This document shows, in pieces, positions 50,003-58,501 of a stretch of DNA of 64,000 bases. The stretch covers positions 372,001 through 436,000 of the forward strand of contig NZ_FXUB01000001.1 of assembly GCF_900182835.1 (NCBI RefSeq), read 5' to 3'. A model generated the notes under the pieces. The model saw only the letters and a program-made list of their open reading frames with translations. It had not been told where the DNA came from and made no database searches. Made by a program: the position numbers and the translations under genes. Each line of letters begins with the position of its first letter. Position 1 is the first letter of the stretch. The DNA comes from Desulfurobacterium pacificum (GTDB lineage Bacteria; Aquificota; Aquificia; Desulfurobacteriales; Desulfurobacteriaceae).

Positions 50003-51148
50003 TTAAACTCTTCCAAAGAAATTAAAAATACCCTTTATTACCTGGGATATTTCTTCTTTTTTAAGTCCATAATACATAGGCAACCTTAGTAGTCTCTCAC
50101 TTTCCTTAGTAGTATAAATGTCACTTCCTACGAATCTACCAAACCTTTTCCCAGCAGGTGATAAGTGAAGAGGAATATAATGAAAAACAGCTAAAATACC
50201 GTTTTCCTTTAGAAAGCTAATAAGCCCATTTCTCGTCTCTAAATCCTTTACCTTTATGTAGAACATATGGGCATTATGAACACATTCGGCAGGTACTACT
50301 GGTAATTCAATAAGCCCTTCTTCTTCTAAAATTTTCAGGCTGTTGTAATAAAACTTCCATGAAGTCATTCTATTTTCGTTTATTTCTTCCGCTTTTTCTA
50401 TCTGTCCCCATAGATACGCAGCACTTACATCGTTCATTAAGTAACTACTACCAATATCTACCCAAGTATACTTATCCACCATCCCTCTAAAAAAGAGGCT
50501 TCTATTTGTTCCTTTTTCTCTTATAATCTCTGCTCTATCTACAAATCTTTCATCATTTATAATTAAAAGCCCTCCTTCTCCAGCACTCGTGTAATTTTTT
50601 GTTTCATGAAAACTATATGCTCCAATGTGACCGATTGTGCCTAAAGGTCTACCTTTGTAACTACTCATCATACCTTGTGCTGCATCTTCAATAACAAACA
50701 AATTGTATTTCTTTGCTATCGCCATTATCGTATCCATTTCACAGCTTACTCCAGCGTAATGAACAACCACAATAGCCTTAGTTTTTTCAGTTATAGCTGC
50801 CTCTATTTTTTTTTCGTCAATATTCATTGTATCCGGCCTAATATCTACAAAAACAACTTTCGCCCCTCTTAATACAAAGGCATTAGCAGTTGAAACAAAA
50901 GTATATGAAGGCATTATTACCTCATCGCCAGGCTTTATATCTATGAGCATGGCTGCCATTTCAAGAGCATGAGTGCATGAAGGCGTGAGTAAAGCTCTTA
51001 TACACCTAAGTTTCTGTTTAAACCAAGTCTGACACTTTTTACTAAAAGGACCATCACCTGAAATATGTGAACTTCGCATAGCTTGCAATACATACTTGTC
51101 TTCATTTCCTGTATAACAGGGCTTATTAAAAGGAATAAGGTACTTCAT
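50003..51148 (-). CDS. DegT/DnrJ/EryC1/StrS aminotransferase, WecE-like
   Basis: This 381-residue PLP enzyme has the DegT fold with VIEDAAQGM (about 155-163) and the Lys-bearing motif YSFHETKNYTSAGEGGLL (about 178-195), whose HETKN form is typical of WecE/RffA and FdtB-type dTDP-4-oxo-6-deoxyhexose transaminases. It would make a dTDP-4-amino-4,6-dideoxyhexose. It overlaps the acetyltransferase stop by ATGA, and with that gene and the WecF-like gene forms a small pathway. Confidence 0.88.
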   Translation of the reverse strand: MKYLIPFNKPCYTGNEDKYVLQAMRSSHISGDGPFSKKCQTWFKQKLRCIRALLTPSCTHALEMAAMLIDIKPGDEVIMPSYTFVSTANAFVLRGAKVVFVDIRPDTMNIDEKKIEAAITEKTKAIVVVHYAGVSCEMDTIMAIAKKYNLFVIEDAAQGMMSSYKGRPLGTIGHIGAYSFHETKNYTSAGEGGLLIINDERFVDRAEIIREKGTNRSLFFRGMVDKYTWVDIGSSYLMNDVSAAYLWGQIEKAEEINENRMTSWKFYYNSLKILEEEGLIELPVVPAECVHNAHMFYIKVKDLETRNGLISFLKENGILAVFHYIPLHLSPAGKRFGRFVGSDIYTTKESERLLRLPMYYGLKKEEISQVIKGIFNFFGRV

Positions 51149-51708
51149 AAATCTTCTTCCTCTATATACTTCTTTTCTAACTCCAATAAATCACGCTTTC
51201 TATCCTTTATTTTTTTTGCAGGTATACCCGCATATATACTCCACGGTTGAGTAGATGTTCTTACAAGACTCATTGCTCCAACAGCAGTTCCTTCTCTGAC
51301 TACCACTCCTGGAAATATTATAGAGTTTGTTCCTATAATAGAATGTTTTTCAACCACAACAGGTTTTTTAATTACATTCCTATATTTCTCAGGGAAAGTA
51401 ACATTTGTTAAAGTACTTCCAGTGTAGTCATCAGAACGAGAAAAAATCCTTACACTATAAGCTAAGGTAGTAAAATCCTCTAAAATTACTCCCTCTTTCC
51501 CTCCAGCTATTAAACAAAAAGGAGCAATATGAACATTACGCCCAATTTTTACTTTACCAGAGATAATACAAAAATCATCAATCCTACTGTTATCTCCAAT
51601 TTCTATAGTTTCTGGGTAATATATACTTACCTTAGTACTAATTTTTACATTCTTTCCTAAATGTTTAAACCCCATTTTTTTAAGTTCTTCTTCAGAAAAA
51701 TACGCCAT
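51145..51708 (-). CDS. Left-handed beta-helix sugar O/N-acetyltransferase
   Basis: This 187-residue protein consists of hexapeptide repeats: IEIGDNSRIDDFCIISGKVKIGRNVHIAPFCLIAGG and ILEDFTTLAYSVRIFSRSDD, then VVEKHSIIGTNSIIFPGVVVREGTAVGAMSLV. A short N-terminal helix precedes. The acceptor is probably the 4-amino sugar made by the WecE-like neighbour, giving 4-acetamido-4,6-dideoxyhexose, but O-acetylation cannot be excluded. It is coupled to the aminotransferase gene. Confidence 0.85.
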   Translation of the reverse strand: MAYFSEEELKKMGFKHLGKNVKISTKVSIYYPETIEIGDNSRIDDFCIISGKVKIGRNVHIAPFCLIAGGKEGVILEDFTTLAYSVRIFSRSDDYTGSTLTNVTFPEKYRNVIKKPVVVEKHSIIGTNSIIFPGVVVREGTAVGAMSLVRTSTQPWSIYAGIPAKKIKDRKRDLLELEKKYIEEEDL

Positions 51709-51735
51709 TGTTATCCCCTTTCTTAATTTTAGATA

Positions 51736-52749
51736 CTACTCAAATAACAATTTTAACTGCCTTTTTAAATTCTCCTCTGAAAAATAAGTGGCCACTTTCT
51801 CTATATTAGACGACATACACTCCTTTTTTAAATGCTTATCAGATAAATCCTTAATATCAAAGATTCTAATCCCCAGCTCATTAAATAATCTCCATTGACT
51901 TGTTCCTCTTTTCATAAAGACCTTCTTTCCCATTCCTAATAAAGCTATAGTATTTCCCATTGCTTGTTGTCTATCATGAGCAAATAAGGCAATATCTATG
52001 GTAAATAGAAATCTGAGATACTCTTCATAAGGTATAAAATCCATTAAAGGATAAAACCTATTGCCGAAAAGCTTCGTTCCCTCGGATATAACATAGTTTG
52101 CATAACGAAAGTCCCCATAAGACAATGGAACATAAACATTAAATATCTTTTTTGTACCTAACTTCTTAATCTTATCAAAAATCCAAATGTGATTATTCTC
52201 TGGAGTAGCAGAATTACCTACCAAAATATTAAGCTCCTCACTTCCTGAACGTAAATTTTCACTTTTAACAATTTGCCTAAACACATTAGACGGATATACT
52301 AAACATTCATGAAATTCTCCCTCTGCTCCATAATACTGTTTTACATATTCGTAATCAGCCTTCAAGTAAGTAACAAAATGCCTAATTCGTTTTATCAGTT
52401 TTTTCTTCACATCACTATGTCTTTCTGGAAAGTAGAAATCACCTCCCCACATTACCCAATAACATTTCTCCAAAAACTCAGGTCTGAAATAAAGCAGTTT
52501 GTTTACCTCTTCCGACCAAAGACCATGCAAAATAATCTTATCTGCCTTCTGCAATTTTCTAAAAAGAAAAATTAATTTTTGTTCGTCATCTATCCACTTT
52601 ACAGGATGTTCCTTGGAAAGACCATATTTATACTGAGGTTTTCCTAAAATAAAGAAATAATGCTGACGAACATTAAAATTATTACTCACAAAATCTATAA
52701 AAGGAGGAATGAATTTGTCTAAAATCATTATATGAAATATTTTTTTCAT
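51736..52749 (-). CDS. WecF-like Fuc4NAc-type glycosyltransferase (GT56)
   Basis: This 337-residue protein has the order of WecF/TDP-Fuc4NAc:lipid glycosyltransferases: HIMILDKFIPPFIDFV, KADKIILHGLWSEEVNKLLYF, and the central CYWVMWGGDFYFPERH (about 96-111), a hallmark of the family. A C-terminal half with NSATPENNH and MGKKVFMKRGTSQW follows. It would transfer a 4-acetamido-4,6-dideoxyhexose to a lipid-linked or protein-bound glycan. The trio WecE-like, acetyltransferase and WecF-like is internally consistent; dTDP-sugar RmlA/B genes are not in view. Confidence 0.82.
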   Translation of the reverse strand: MKKIFHIMILDKFIPPFIDFVSNNFNVRQHYFFILGKPQYKYGLSKEHPVKWIDDEQKLIFLFRKLQKADKIILHGLWSEEVNKLLYFRPEFLEKCYWVMWGGDFYFPERHSDVKKKLIKRIRHFVTYLKADYEYVKQYYGAEGEFHECLVYPSNVFRQIVKSENLRSGSEELNILVGNSATPENNHIWIFDKIKKLGTKKIFNVYVPLSYGDFRYANYVISEGTKLFGNRFYPLMDFIPYEEYLRFLFTIDIALFAHDRQQAMGNTIALLGMGKKVFMKRGTSQWRLFNELGIRIFDIKDLSDKHLKKECMSSNIEKVATYFSEENLKRQLKLLFE

Positions 52750-52768
52750 AATTGTACTTTCCTCTCTA

Positions 52769-53872
52769 TCAGTTTTGCCTAAACATTATCACTAAAAAAT
52801 CCTCCCCCAATCTTTTCACTGATAAAACTTTATAACCTTTTAATCCCTTCCTACTTGAATCAAACAGCTTAATTCCACTTCCAAAAACCTTCATAGCATA
52901 GAACAAATAAAGCTTGTCAATCAAATTATTTTCTAATAGATAACCAGCTAAACCACTACCACCCTCACACATGATAGAGTAAATACCAAACTGCTCTCTC
53001 AGAGTTTTGAAAGCCTCAGTTAAATCAAGATATTTCCCGCTGGAAGAAACAGGAAGCAGCTTAACGCCTAAGTCTTTCAAAATGCCAGCTTTGTAGTTTA
53101 AAAGTGATTTTTCAGACGTTATCACTATCAGTTCACTTGCCCTTCTCTTAATCAATCTCGCATTTAGCGGAATCTTTAAGTCTTTATCAATAACTATCGC
53201 ATCAGGTTGAACTTCAGTTTCTACATACCTAACGTTTAAAAGCGGGTCATCTTTCAAAACCGTGCCGATGCCCACCATTACGGCGTTGTGATAAGAACGG
53301 AGTTTATGAACGTAAGTACGGGATTTTTTTGAAGTAACCCACTTAGAGTCTCCTTTCTCATCAGCAATGAAGCCGTCAAGTGTAGAAGCCAACTTGAGGG
53401 ATACAAAGGGACGAGAATATTTAACGTTAACGATAAAATCCTCTATAAGCTCAAAACAGCGTTTTTTAAAAACGTTTTCCTTTACCTTTATTCCTGCTGC
53501 CTTTAAGCGCTCTACACCGCCAGAAGCTATCGGGTTAGGGTCTCTTATACCAATTACAACTTCTTTTATTCCAGCTTTTATTATCTTTTCGGTGCAGGGA
53601 GGAGTTTTTCCATAATGGTTGCATGGCTCAAGAGTCACGTAGAGAGTTGCTCCCCTTGCTTTATCACCAGCTCTTTCTATAGCCAAAGCCTCTGCGTGAG
53701 GTTGCCCAGCTTTCTCGTGAAATGCTTTTGAAATTACCTTGCCGTTTTTTACTATTACAGCACCAACAGCAGGGTTAGGAAGCGTTTTTCCTTTAGCTTT
53801 GTAAGCCTCTCTAATAGCTAAGCTCATAAATTTCAAGTCTTCAGTTGTTATCTTTTCCATCTTTCGGTTCAT
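52769..53872 (-). CDS. ribD: Bifunctional riboflavin deaminase/reductase RibD
   Basis: This 367-residue protein has an N-terminal cytidine-deaminase-like domain with zinc ligands PHAEALAIERAG and TLEPCNHYGKTPPCTEKII (about 58-103), and a C-terminal HTP reductase domain (about 150-365) with KLASTLDGFIAD and the SRGTRVT-like substrate region. It carries out two steps in riboflavin synthesis. The start is at ATG 53872 or possibly ATG 53860, neither with a strong SD. It overlaps the PBP1A gene by 32 bp. ribF lies at 24.9 kb. Confidence 0.94.
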   Translation of the reverse strand: MNRKMEKITTEDLKFMSLAIREAYKAKGKTLPNPAVGAVIVKNGKVISKAFHEKAGQPHAEALAIERAGDKARGATLYVTLEPCNHYGKTPPCTEKIIKAGIKEVVIGIRDPNPIASGGVERLKAAGIKVKENVFKKRCFELIEDFIVNVKYSRPFVSLKLASTLDGFIADEKGDSKWVTSKKSRTYVHKLRSYHNAVMVGIGTVLKDDPLLNVRYVETEVQPDAIVIDKDLKIPLNARLIKRRASELIVITSEKSLLNYKAGILKDLGVKLLPVSSSGKYLDLTEAFKTLREQFGIYSIMCEGGSGLAGYLLENNLIDKLYLFYAMKVFGSGIKLFDSSRKGLKGYKVLSVKRLGEDFLVIMFRQN

Positions 53873-55793
53873 TAAGTTTATTTATCCATTCATTGTAGTA
53901 AATCTTCTCCATTTCTTCTTCAGGAAAATGAGTAGGTGGAGGATAGTGTTTCACAATTTCTTCGTAAGGCGGTTCAAACTGACCGCATCCGTAAAGCTGA
54001 CATATTTTCTTAGCTATCAATCCCCAAGGAGGAGCAGCTGTTCCACCACCTGTTGCTCCATCCCACATCTTCTGATAGCTGTCTCTTCCAAACCAAACAC
54101 TCATGATAAAGGAAGTAGTAAATCCAGAAAAGTAAACATCTCTAAAATCGTTTGTTGTTCCTGTTTTCCCAGCAACGTCAAACCACTTTGTAAGGTAGGA
54201 AATACTGCGCGCCGTTCCTTTCTTAACAACGTCTTGCATGATAGAGCGAAGTATCTGCACAGACCAGGCATCAGAAACATTCTTCATAACAGGATATCCA
54301 CGATATATCACCTTACCGAATCTATTGGTAACCTTCGTAATTACGTAAGGCTCTTTGAGAATTCCGTTATCCTGAAAGGCAGAATAGGCTCTAACTATAC
54401 GGTAGAGGTTTGAAGGAAAACTACCTAAAACGTAAGAAAGGTCAAAAGGATCGTCAGGTTTAATCATTTCAAACTTTACAAGCGTTTTCCTTATCTTTTG
54501 TGGAAAGTGCATGGCAAGGTGCAATGTAGCAACGTTTATGGATTTCATAAGGGCATAGCGAACCTGAACGAACGGAGTAAACTTTTTACCATAGTTTTCC
54601 GGTTTCCACTCCTTTAAAACCTGAGTTCCGTTTATAGTTATTTCTGTAACCATTTCAAAAGGTTCGTTTGAAACGTAATCCAGAGGCGACCATCCGTTCT
54701 GGAAGGCAGTAAGGTAAGTAAACGGCTTTGCCGTTGAACCTATGGGACGAAGAATCCTGAAGGCTCTATTCAGCGGACTTTCTTTAAAGTCTCTTCCACC
54801 AACGACAAAGAGAACACCACCTTTTTTATCAATAGCCATGCCGGCACACTGGAGGTCATCAAGGTTATGTTTTTGAGAATATTTATCGTCATATTCTTTT
54901 AAGACTTTCTGCGCGTAATCCTGAACTCTTAAATCTAAAGTGGTGTAAATCTTATAACCTGCAGTATAGATAGTATCGTAAGGAACTATACCTTTCCTGG
55001 CTATTTCAAACTTTACCAGGTCAAGGGCATAGCTGGCAGTTCTGGGATAATTAGGGGACTTGAGCGGCGTTAAAGGCTCATTTATCGTTTTTTTATACTC
55101 TTCTTCCGTAATATATCCTAAGTCGAGCATTTTCTTGAGAATAAAGTTTCGTCTTTTTAAAGCTCTCTGTGGATGTTTGAACGGATTGTAATATTCGGGT
55201 CCTCTGATTATTCCCGCCAAAAGGGCACACTGAGCAAGAGTTAAATCACTGAGGTTATCTTTACCGAACAACACCCACGCCGCTGCTTTTACGCCGTAGG
55301 CTCCGTTTGAAAGGTAGATATAGTTAAGGTAAAGCTCTAAAATTTCCTGCTTGGTTAACTTTTTTTCCAATTCTCTGGCAATGGCTATCTCTTTAAGCTT
55401 TCTCTCAAACGTTCTTTTGGGGGAAAGGTAGAGGATTTTTGCAAGCTGCTGAGTTATCGTGCTTCCACCCTGAACGATTTTTCCTTTAGTTATATCAGTA
55501 ACAGCAGCTCTTAAAATACCTAACGGGTCTATACCTTTATGTTCAAAGAACCTTTCATCTTCAGCGGTTATTACGGCGTATATGAGTTTTTTGGGAATTT
55601 CATCGTAAGGGGCGTAAAGGCGGAAATGACCTTTATAGAAAAATCCCACCACCTTCCCGTTCCTGTCATAAACGGTGGTGGCAAAGTCGGGCAACAATCT
55701 CCTTTTGTAAGCCGTTGAAGCAAACGACTTAGAAAACAAAGGGGAAAGCAAAAATAAAACAAAAAAGATTGCCGCGATTTTTTTGAACTTCAA
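53841..55793 (-). CDS. Bifunctional penicillin-binding protein 1A
   Basis: This 650-residue class A PBP has an N-terminal membrane anchor (KIAAIFFVLFLLSPLF), a GT51 glycosyltransferase domain with ITAEDERFFEHKGIDPLGILRA (about 72-93) and GGSTITQQLAK, and a transpeptidase domain with SxxK STAKP (about 340), SIN and KTGTTNDFRD (about 556). It polymerises and cross-links peptidoglycan at the inner membrane. It is divergent from the permease gene and overlaps ribD. Confidence 0.93.
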   Translation of the reverse strand: MKFKKIAAIFFVLFLLSPLFSKSFASTAYKRRLLPDFATTVYDRNGKVVGFFYKGHFRLYAPYDEIPKKLIYAVITAEDERFFEHKGIDPLGILRAAVTDITKGKIVQGGSTITQQLAKILYLSPKRTFERKLKEIAIARELEKKLTKQEILELYLNYIYLSNGAYGVKAAAWVLFGKDNLSDLTLAQCALLAGIIRGPEYYNPFKHPQRALKRRNFILKKMLDLGYITEEEYKKTINEPLTPLKSPNYPRTASYALDLVKFEIARKGIVPYDTIYTAGYKIYTTLDLRVQDYAQKVLKEYDDKYSQKHNLDDLQCAGMAIDKKGGVLFVVGGRDFKESPLNRAFRILRPIGSTAKPFTYLTAFQNGWSPLDYVSNEPFEMVTEITINGTQVLKEWKPENYGKKFTPFVQVRYALMKSINVATLHLAMHFPQKIRKTLVKFEMIKPDDPFDLSYVLGSFPSNLYRIVRAYSAFQDNGILKEPYVITKVTNRFGKVIYRGYPVMKNVSDAWSVQILRSIMQDVVKKGTARSISYLTKWFDVAGKTGTTNDFRDVYFSGFTTSFIMSVWFGRDSYQKMWDGATGGGTAAPPWGLIAKKICQLYGCGQFEPPYEEIVKHYPPPTHFPEEEMEKIYYNEWINKLNEPKDGKDNN

Positions 55794-55921
55794 CGCTCTC
55801 TCCTTGAAGAGTTTTGATAGATAGAATATTAGGTGATAAATTGGGAAGTAGCAAGAAAACGGGAGAAAGCAATTTGAGATGGAAAAAACGTCTCATCAAT
55901 ATAGGGAAAAGGGGAGTTGCG

Positions 55922-56968
55922 TTGGTAGGGGAGGAGTGGATTTTTTTCCTTTCTCTCTTCGGATTAATTCTTTCCTCTTTAATTCTCCACCGCATACCAA
56001 AGTACACGTTAAACGACTTTAAAATATTAATAACCTTAACTATATTCCTCATAATCGTAAAATCGCTGGAAAGAGAAAAAATCCCCCCCTACCTCGCCTC
56101 CAAAATAGAAAAAGGCAGCTACGTTCCCCTAAAACTCCTCCTGTTTACCTTTTTCATCTCCATGTTTATAACGAACGATGTCGCCCTTATGGTTGTAGTC
56201 CCATTCACGCTATCCTTTAACGTTTCCCACGCAGGGTTATTAGTAGCGTTAGAAGCGATGGCAGCAAACGGCGGCTCTGCATTAAGCCCTTTCGGGAACC
56301 CTCAAAACCTCTTCATTTACTACCACTACAAAACTTCCGTTCTTGCTTTCATAAAAACGATTTTCCCTTTCTGGATAACCTCCCTCCTCTTCCTCATTCT
56401 GCTCTTTTTCCTTAAAAGAAACCTTTTCAAAATATCCGCAAGAAGCGAGCCAGTAAGCCTGGGAAAAAACTGGAAAGGAAGCGTTTTAATGTTCCTGTTG
56501 TTTCTCCCCGTAGCTTTAAAGGCAGTTCCATTTTACCTCTGCATCGTTCCCCTTATCTACTATTTAATAAAAGACAGAGAATCCTTCAAAATAGACTACT
56601 TCTTAATCGGCACGTTCTTTGCCTTCTTTGGATTTACAGATAACTTAGCTTACGCCCTTAACTTCTCCATCACAGAACCCTCAAAAGTTTTTCTCTATTC
56701 AGCAGGCGCAAGTCAAGTTATAAGCAACGTTCCGGCTGCACTCCTCTTTGCAGACTTCACAGATAACTGGAAAGCGCTCCTTTGGGGAACCAGCGTCGGC
56801 GGATACGGCAATCTCATCGGCTCTTTAGCAAACCTCATAGCCTACAAGCTCTACGTAAACCACAGAGGTAACAACTGGAAGGTATTGCTACTTTTCCACG
56901 TTATAGGCTACGCGTTCTTTTTCTTAGGAATAGCTTCCTTCTTTTACTTTTACAATTTCGTAAAATAA
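55922..56968 (+). CDS. ArsB/NhaD-type (ion-transporter superfamily) permease
   Basis: This 348-residue multi-pass protein has about ten hydrophobic helices with two inverted-type motifs: FITNDVALMVVVPFTL (about 78-93), NGGSALSPFGNPQNLFIYYHY (about 114-134), and later SQVISNVPAALLFADFTDNW and GTSVGGYGNLIGSLANLIAY. This is the ArsB/NhaD/SLC13 pattern. The start was placed at TTG 55922, where GGGGAG lies 5 nt upstream; the longer frame from 55814 has a poor SD and a charged N-terminus. Substrate is unknown (sodium, arsenite or a carboxylate are possible). Confidence 0.82.
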   Translation: MVGEEWIFFLSLFGLILSSLILHRIPKYTLNDFKILITLTIFLIIVKSLEREKIPPYLASKIEKGSYVPLKLLLFTFFISMFITNDVALMVVVPFTLSFNVSHAGLLVALEAMAANGGSALSPFGNPQNLFIYYHYKTSVLAFIKTIFPFWITSLLFLILLFFLKRNLFKISARSEPVSLGKNWKGSVLMFLLFLPVALKAVPFYLCIVPLIYYLIKDRESFKIDYFLIGTFFAFFGFTDNLAYALNFSITEPSKVFLYSAGASQVISNVPAALLFADFTDNWKALLWGTSVGGYGNLIGSLANLIAYKLYVNHRGNNWKVLLLFHVIGYAFFFLGIASFFYFYNFVK

Positions 56969-56999
56969 TTGTCCACACAATTAAAGCAGGAGAGGAAAA

Positions 57000-58457
57000 A
57001 TGGAATTTGAAGCCGTAATAGGTCTTGAAGTTCACGCTCAACTATTAACAAAAACTAAAATATTCTGTAGCTGCAAAAACGAGTTTGGCGCACCACCAAA
57101 CACAAACGTCTGCCCCGTATGCTTAGGAATGCCCGGTTCTCTGCCAGTTCTCAACAAAAGAGCCGTTGAATACGCTGTAAAGGCAGCTTTAGCACTTAAC
57201 TGCAAAATAAACAAATACTCAATCTTCGCAAGGAAGCACTACTTCTACCCAGACCTACCCAAAGCCTACCAGATAACCCAGTACGAACTGCCCTTTGCAG
57301 AACACGGCTGGATAGAAATAGAAAAACCAGACGGAACGAAGAAAAAAATCAGAATTCGCAGAATCCACATGGAAGAAGACGCCGGAAAAACAATACACGG
57401 CGAAGGTTTAGACCCAAACTCCTACGTTGACCTTAACCGCGCCGGAACGCCGCTGATAGAAATCGTTTCTGAACCGGACATTTCAACTCCTGAAGAAGCA
57501 AGGCTCTACATGCAAAAATTAAGAGATATACTCGTCTGGATAGGCGTAAACGACGGAAACCTTGAAGAAGGTTCTTTAAGGTGCGACGCTAACGTTTCTG
57601 TAAGACCAAAAGGCTCTGAAAAGCTTGGAACGAGAACTGAAATCAAAAACGTAAACTCCTTCCGCTTTATCCAGAAAGCCCTTGAATATGAAATAGAAAG
57701 GCAGATAAACGTAATCAAAAGCGGCGGCGAAGTCGTTCAGGAAACAAGGCTTTTTGACTCCCAAAAAGGCATAACGAAAACCATGAGAACGAAAGAAGAA
57801 GCTGAAGATTACAGATACTTCCCTGAACCTGACCTTCCACCGCTCATAATAGATGACGAATGGCTGGAAGCTATAAAGTCCTCTCTCCCTGAACTTCCAG
57901 ACCAGGTAAAAGAACGCTTCATAAAAGAGTTTGGAATTACTTCTTACGATGCAGACATTTTAACGAGAGATAGAAACTTAGCAGAATTCTTCGAAAGAGC
58001 CGCTAAAAGTTACAGCGGAGAAGCGAAAAAGGTTGCAAACATAATCATTTCAGACTTTTTGGGTATTCTCAACGAAATGAAAACTGACATTTCCGAAACT
58101 CCCGTTAAGCCCGAACAGATAGCAAAACTCCTTGAATTAGTTGACAAAGGCGTAATTTCCTTGAGAGTAGCCAAAGAAGAAGTCCTCCCAGAAATGGCAA
58201 AAGAAGGTAAAGACCCAGAAGCAGTCGTGGAAGAAAAAGGTCTCGTCCAGATTTCCGACGAATCCGCTCTAAAGGAAATAATTAAGAAAGTTTTAGCAGC
58301 AAACGAAAAAGCTGTTAAGCAGTATAAAGAAGGAAACGACAAGCAGAAGCAGAAAGCAGTCAAGTTTTTAATAGGTCAAGTAATGAAGGAAACCCGCGGA
58401 AAAGCCAATCCAAAACTATTAAACGAACTGATACCTCAAGTGCTTGAGGAAGTTTAA
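57000..58457 (+). CDS. gatB: Aspartyl/glutamyl-tRNA amidotransferase subunit B
   Basis: This 485-residue protein has the GatB signature FEAVIGLEVHAQLLTKTKIFCSC (2-24), CPVCLGMPGSLPV (about 37-49), RIHMEEDAGK (about 120-129), DLNRAGTPLIEIV and a C-terminal YqeY-like tail ending KFLIGQVMKETRGKANP. With GatA and GatC it converts misacylated Glu-tRNA(Gln) or Asp-tRNA(Asn) to the correct form. AGGAGAGG precedes ATG 57000. The partner genes are not in this window. Confidence 0.97.
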   Translation: MEFEAVIGLEVHAQLLTKTKIFCSCKNEFGAPPNTNVCPVCLGMPGSLPVLNKRAVEYAVKAALALNCKINKYSIFARKHYFYPDLPKAYQITQYELPFAEHGWIEIEKPDGTKKKIRIRRIHMEEDAGKTIHGEGLDPNSYVDLNRAGTPLIEIVSEPDISTPEEARLYMQKLRDILVWIGVNDGNLEEGSLRCDANVSVRPKGSEKLGTRTEIKNVNSFRFIQKALEYEIERQINVIKSGGEVVQETRLFDSQKGITKTMRTKEEAEDYRYFPEPDLPPLIIDDEWLEAIKSSLPELPDQVKERFIKEFGITSYDADILTRDRNLAEFFERAAKSYSGEAKKVANIIISDFLGILNEMKTDISETPVKPEQIAKLLELVDKGVISLRVAKEEVLPEMAKEGKDPEAVVEEKGLVQISDESALKEIIKKVLAANEKAVKQYKEGNDKQKQKAVKFLIGQVMKETRGKANPKLLNELIPQVLEEV

Positions 58458-58461
58458 TTTA

Positions 58462-58480
58462 GGGGGCACCTCCCCCACTT
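58462..58480 (+). terminator. Weak hairpin after gatB
   Basis: GGGGG (58462-58466), CACCT and CCCCC (58472-58476) form a 5-bp stem followed by ACTTTCC, between gatB and the activase gene. The T-run is poor, so partial attenuation is the most that can be claimed. Confidence 0.35.
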
Positions 58481-58501
58481 TCCCTATCCATCGGAGAACA
58501 A

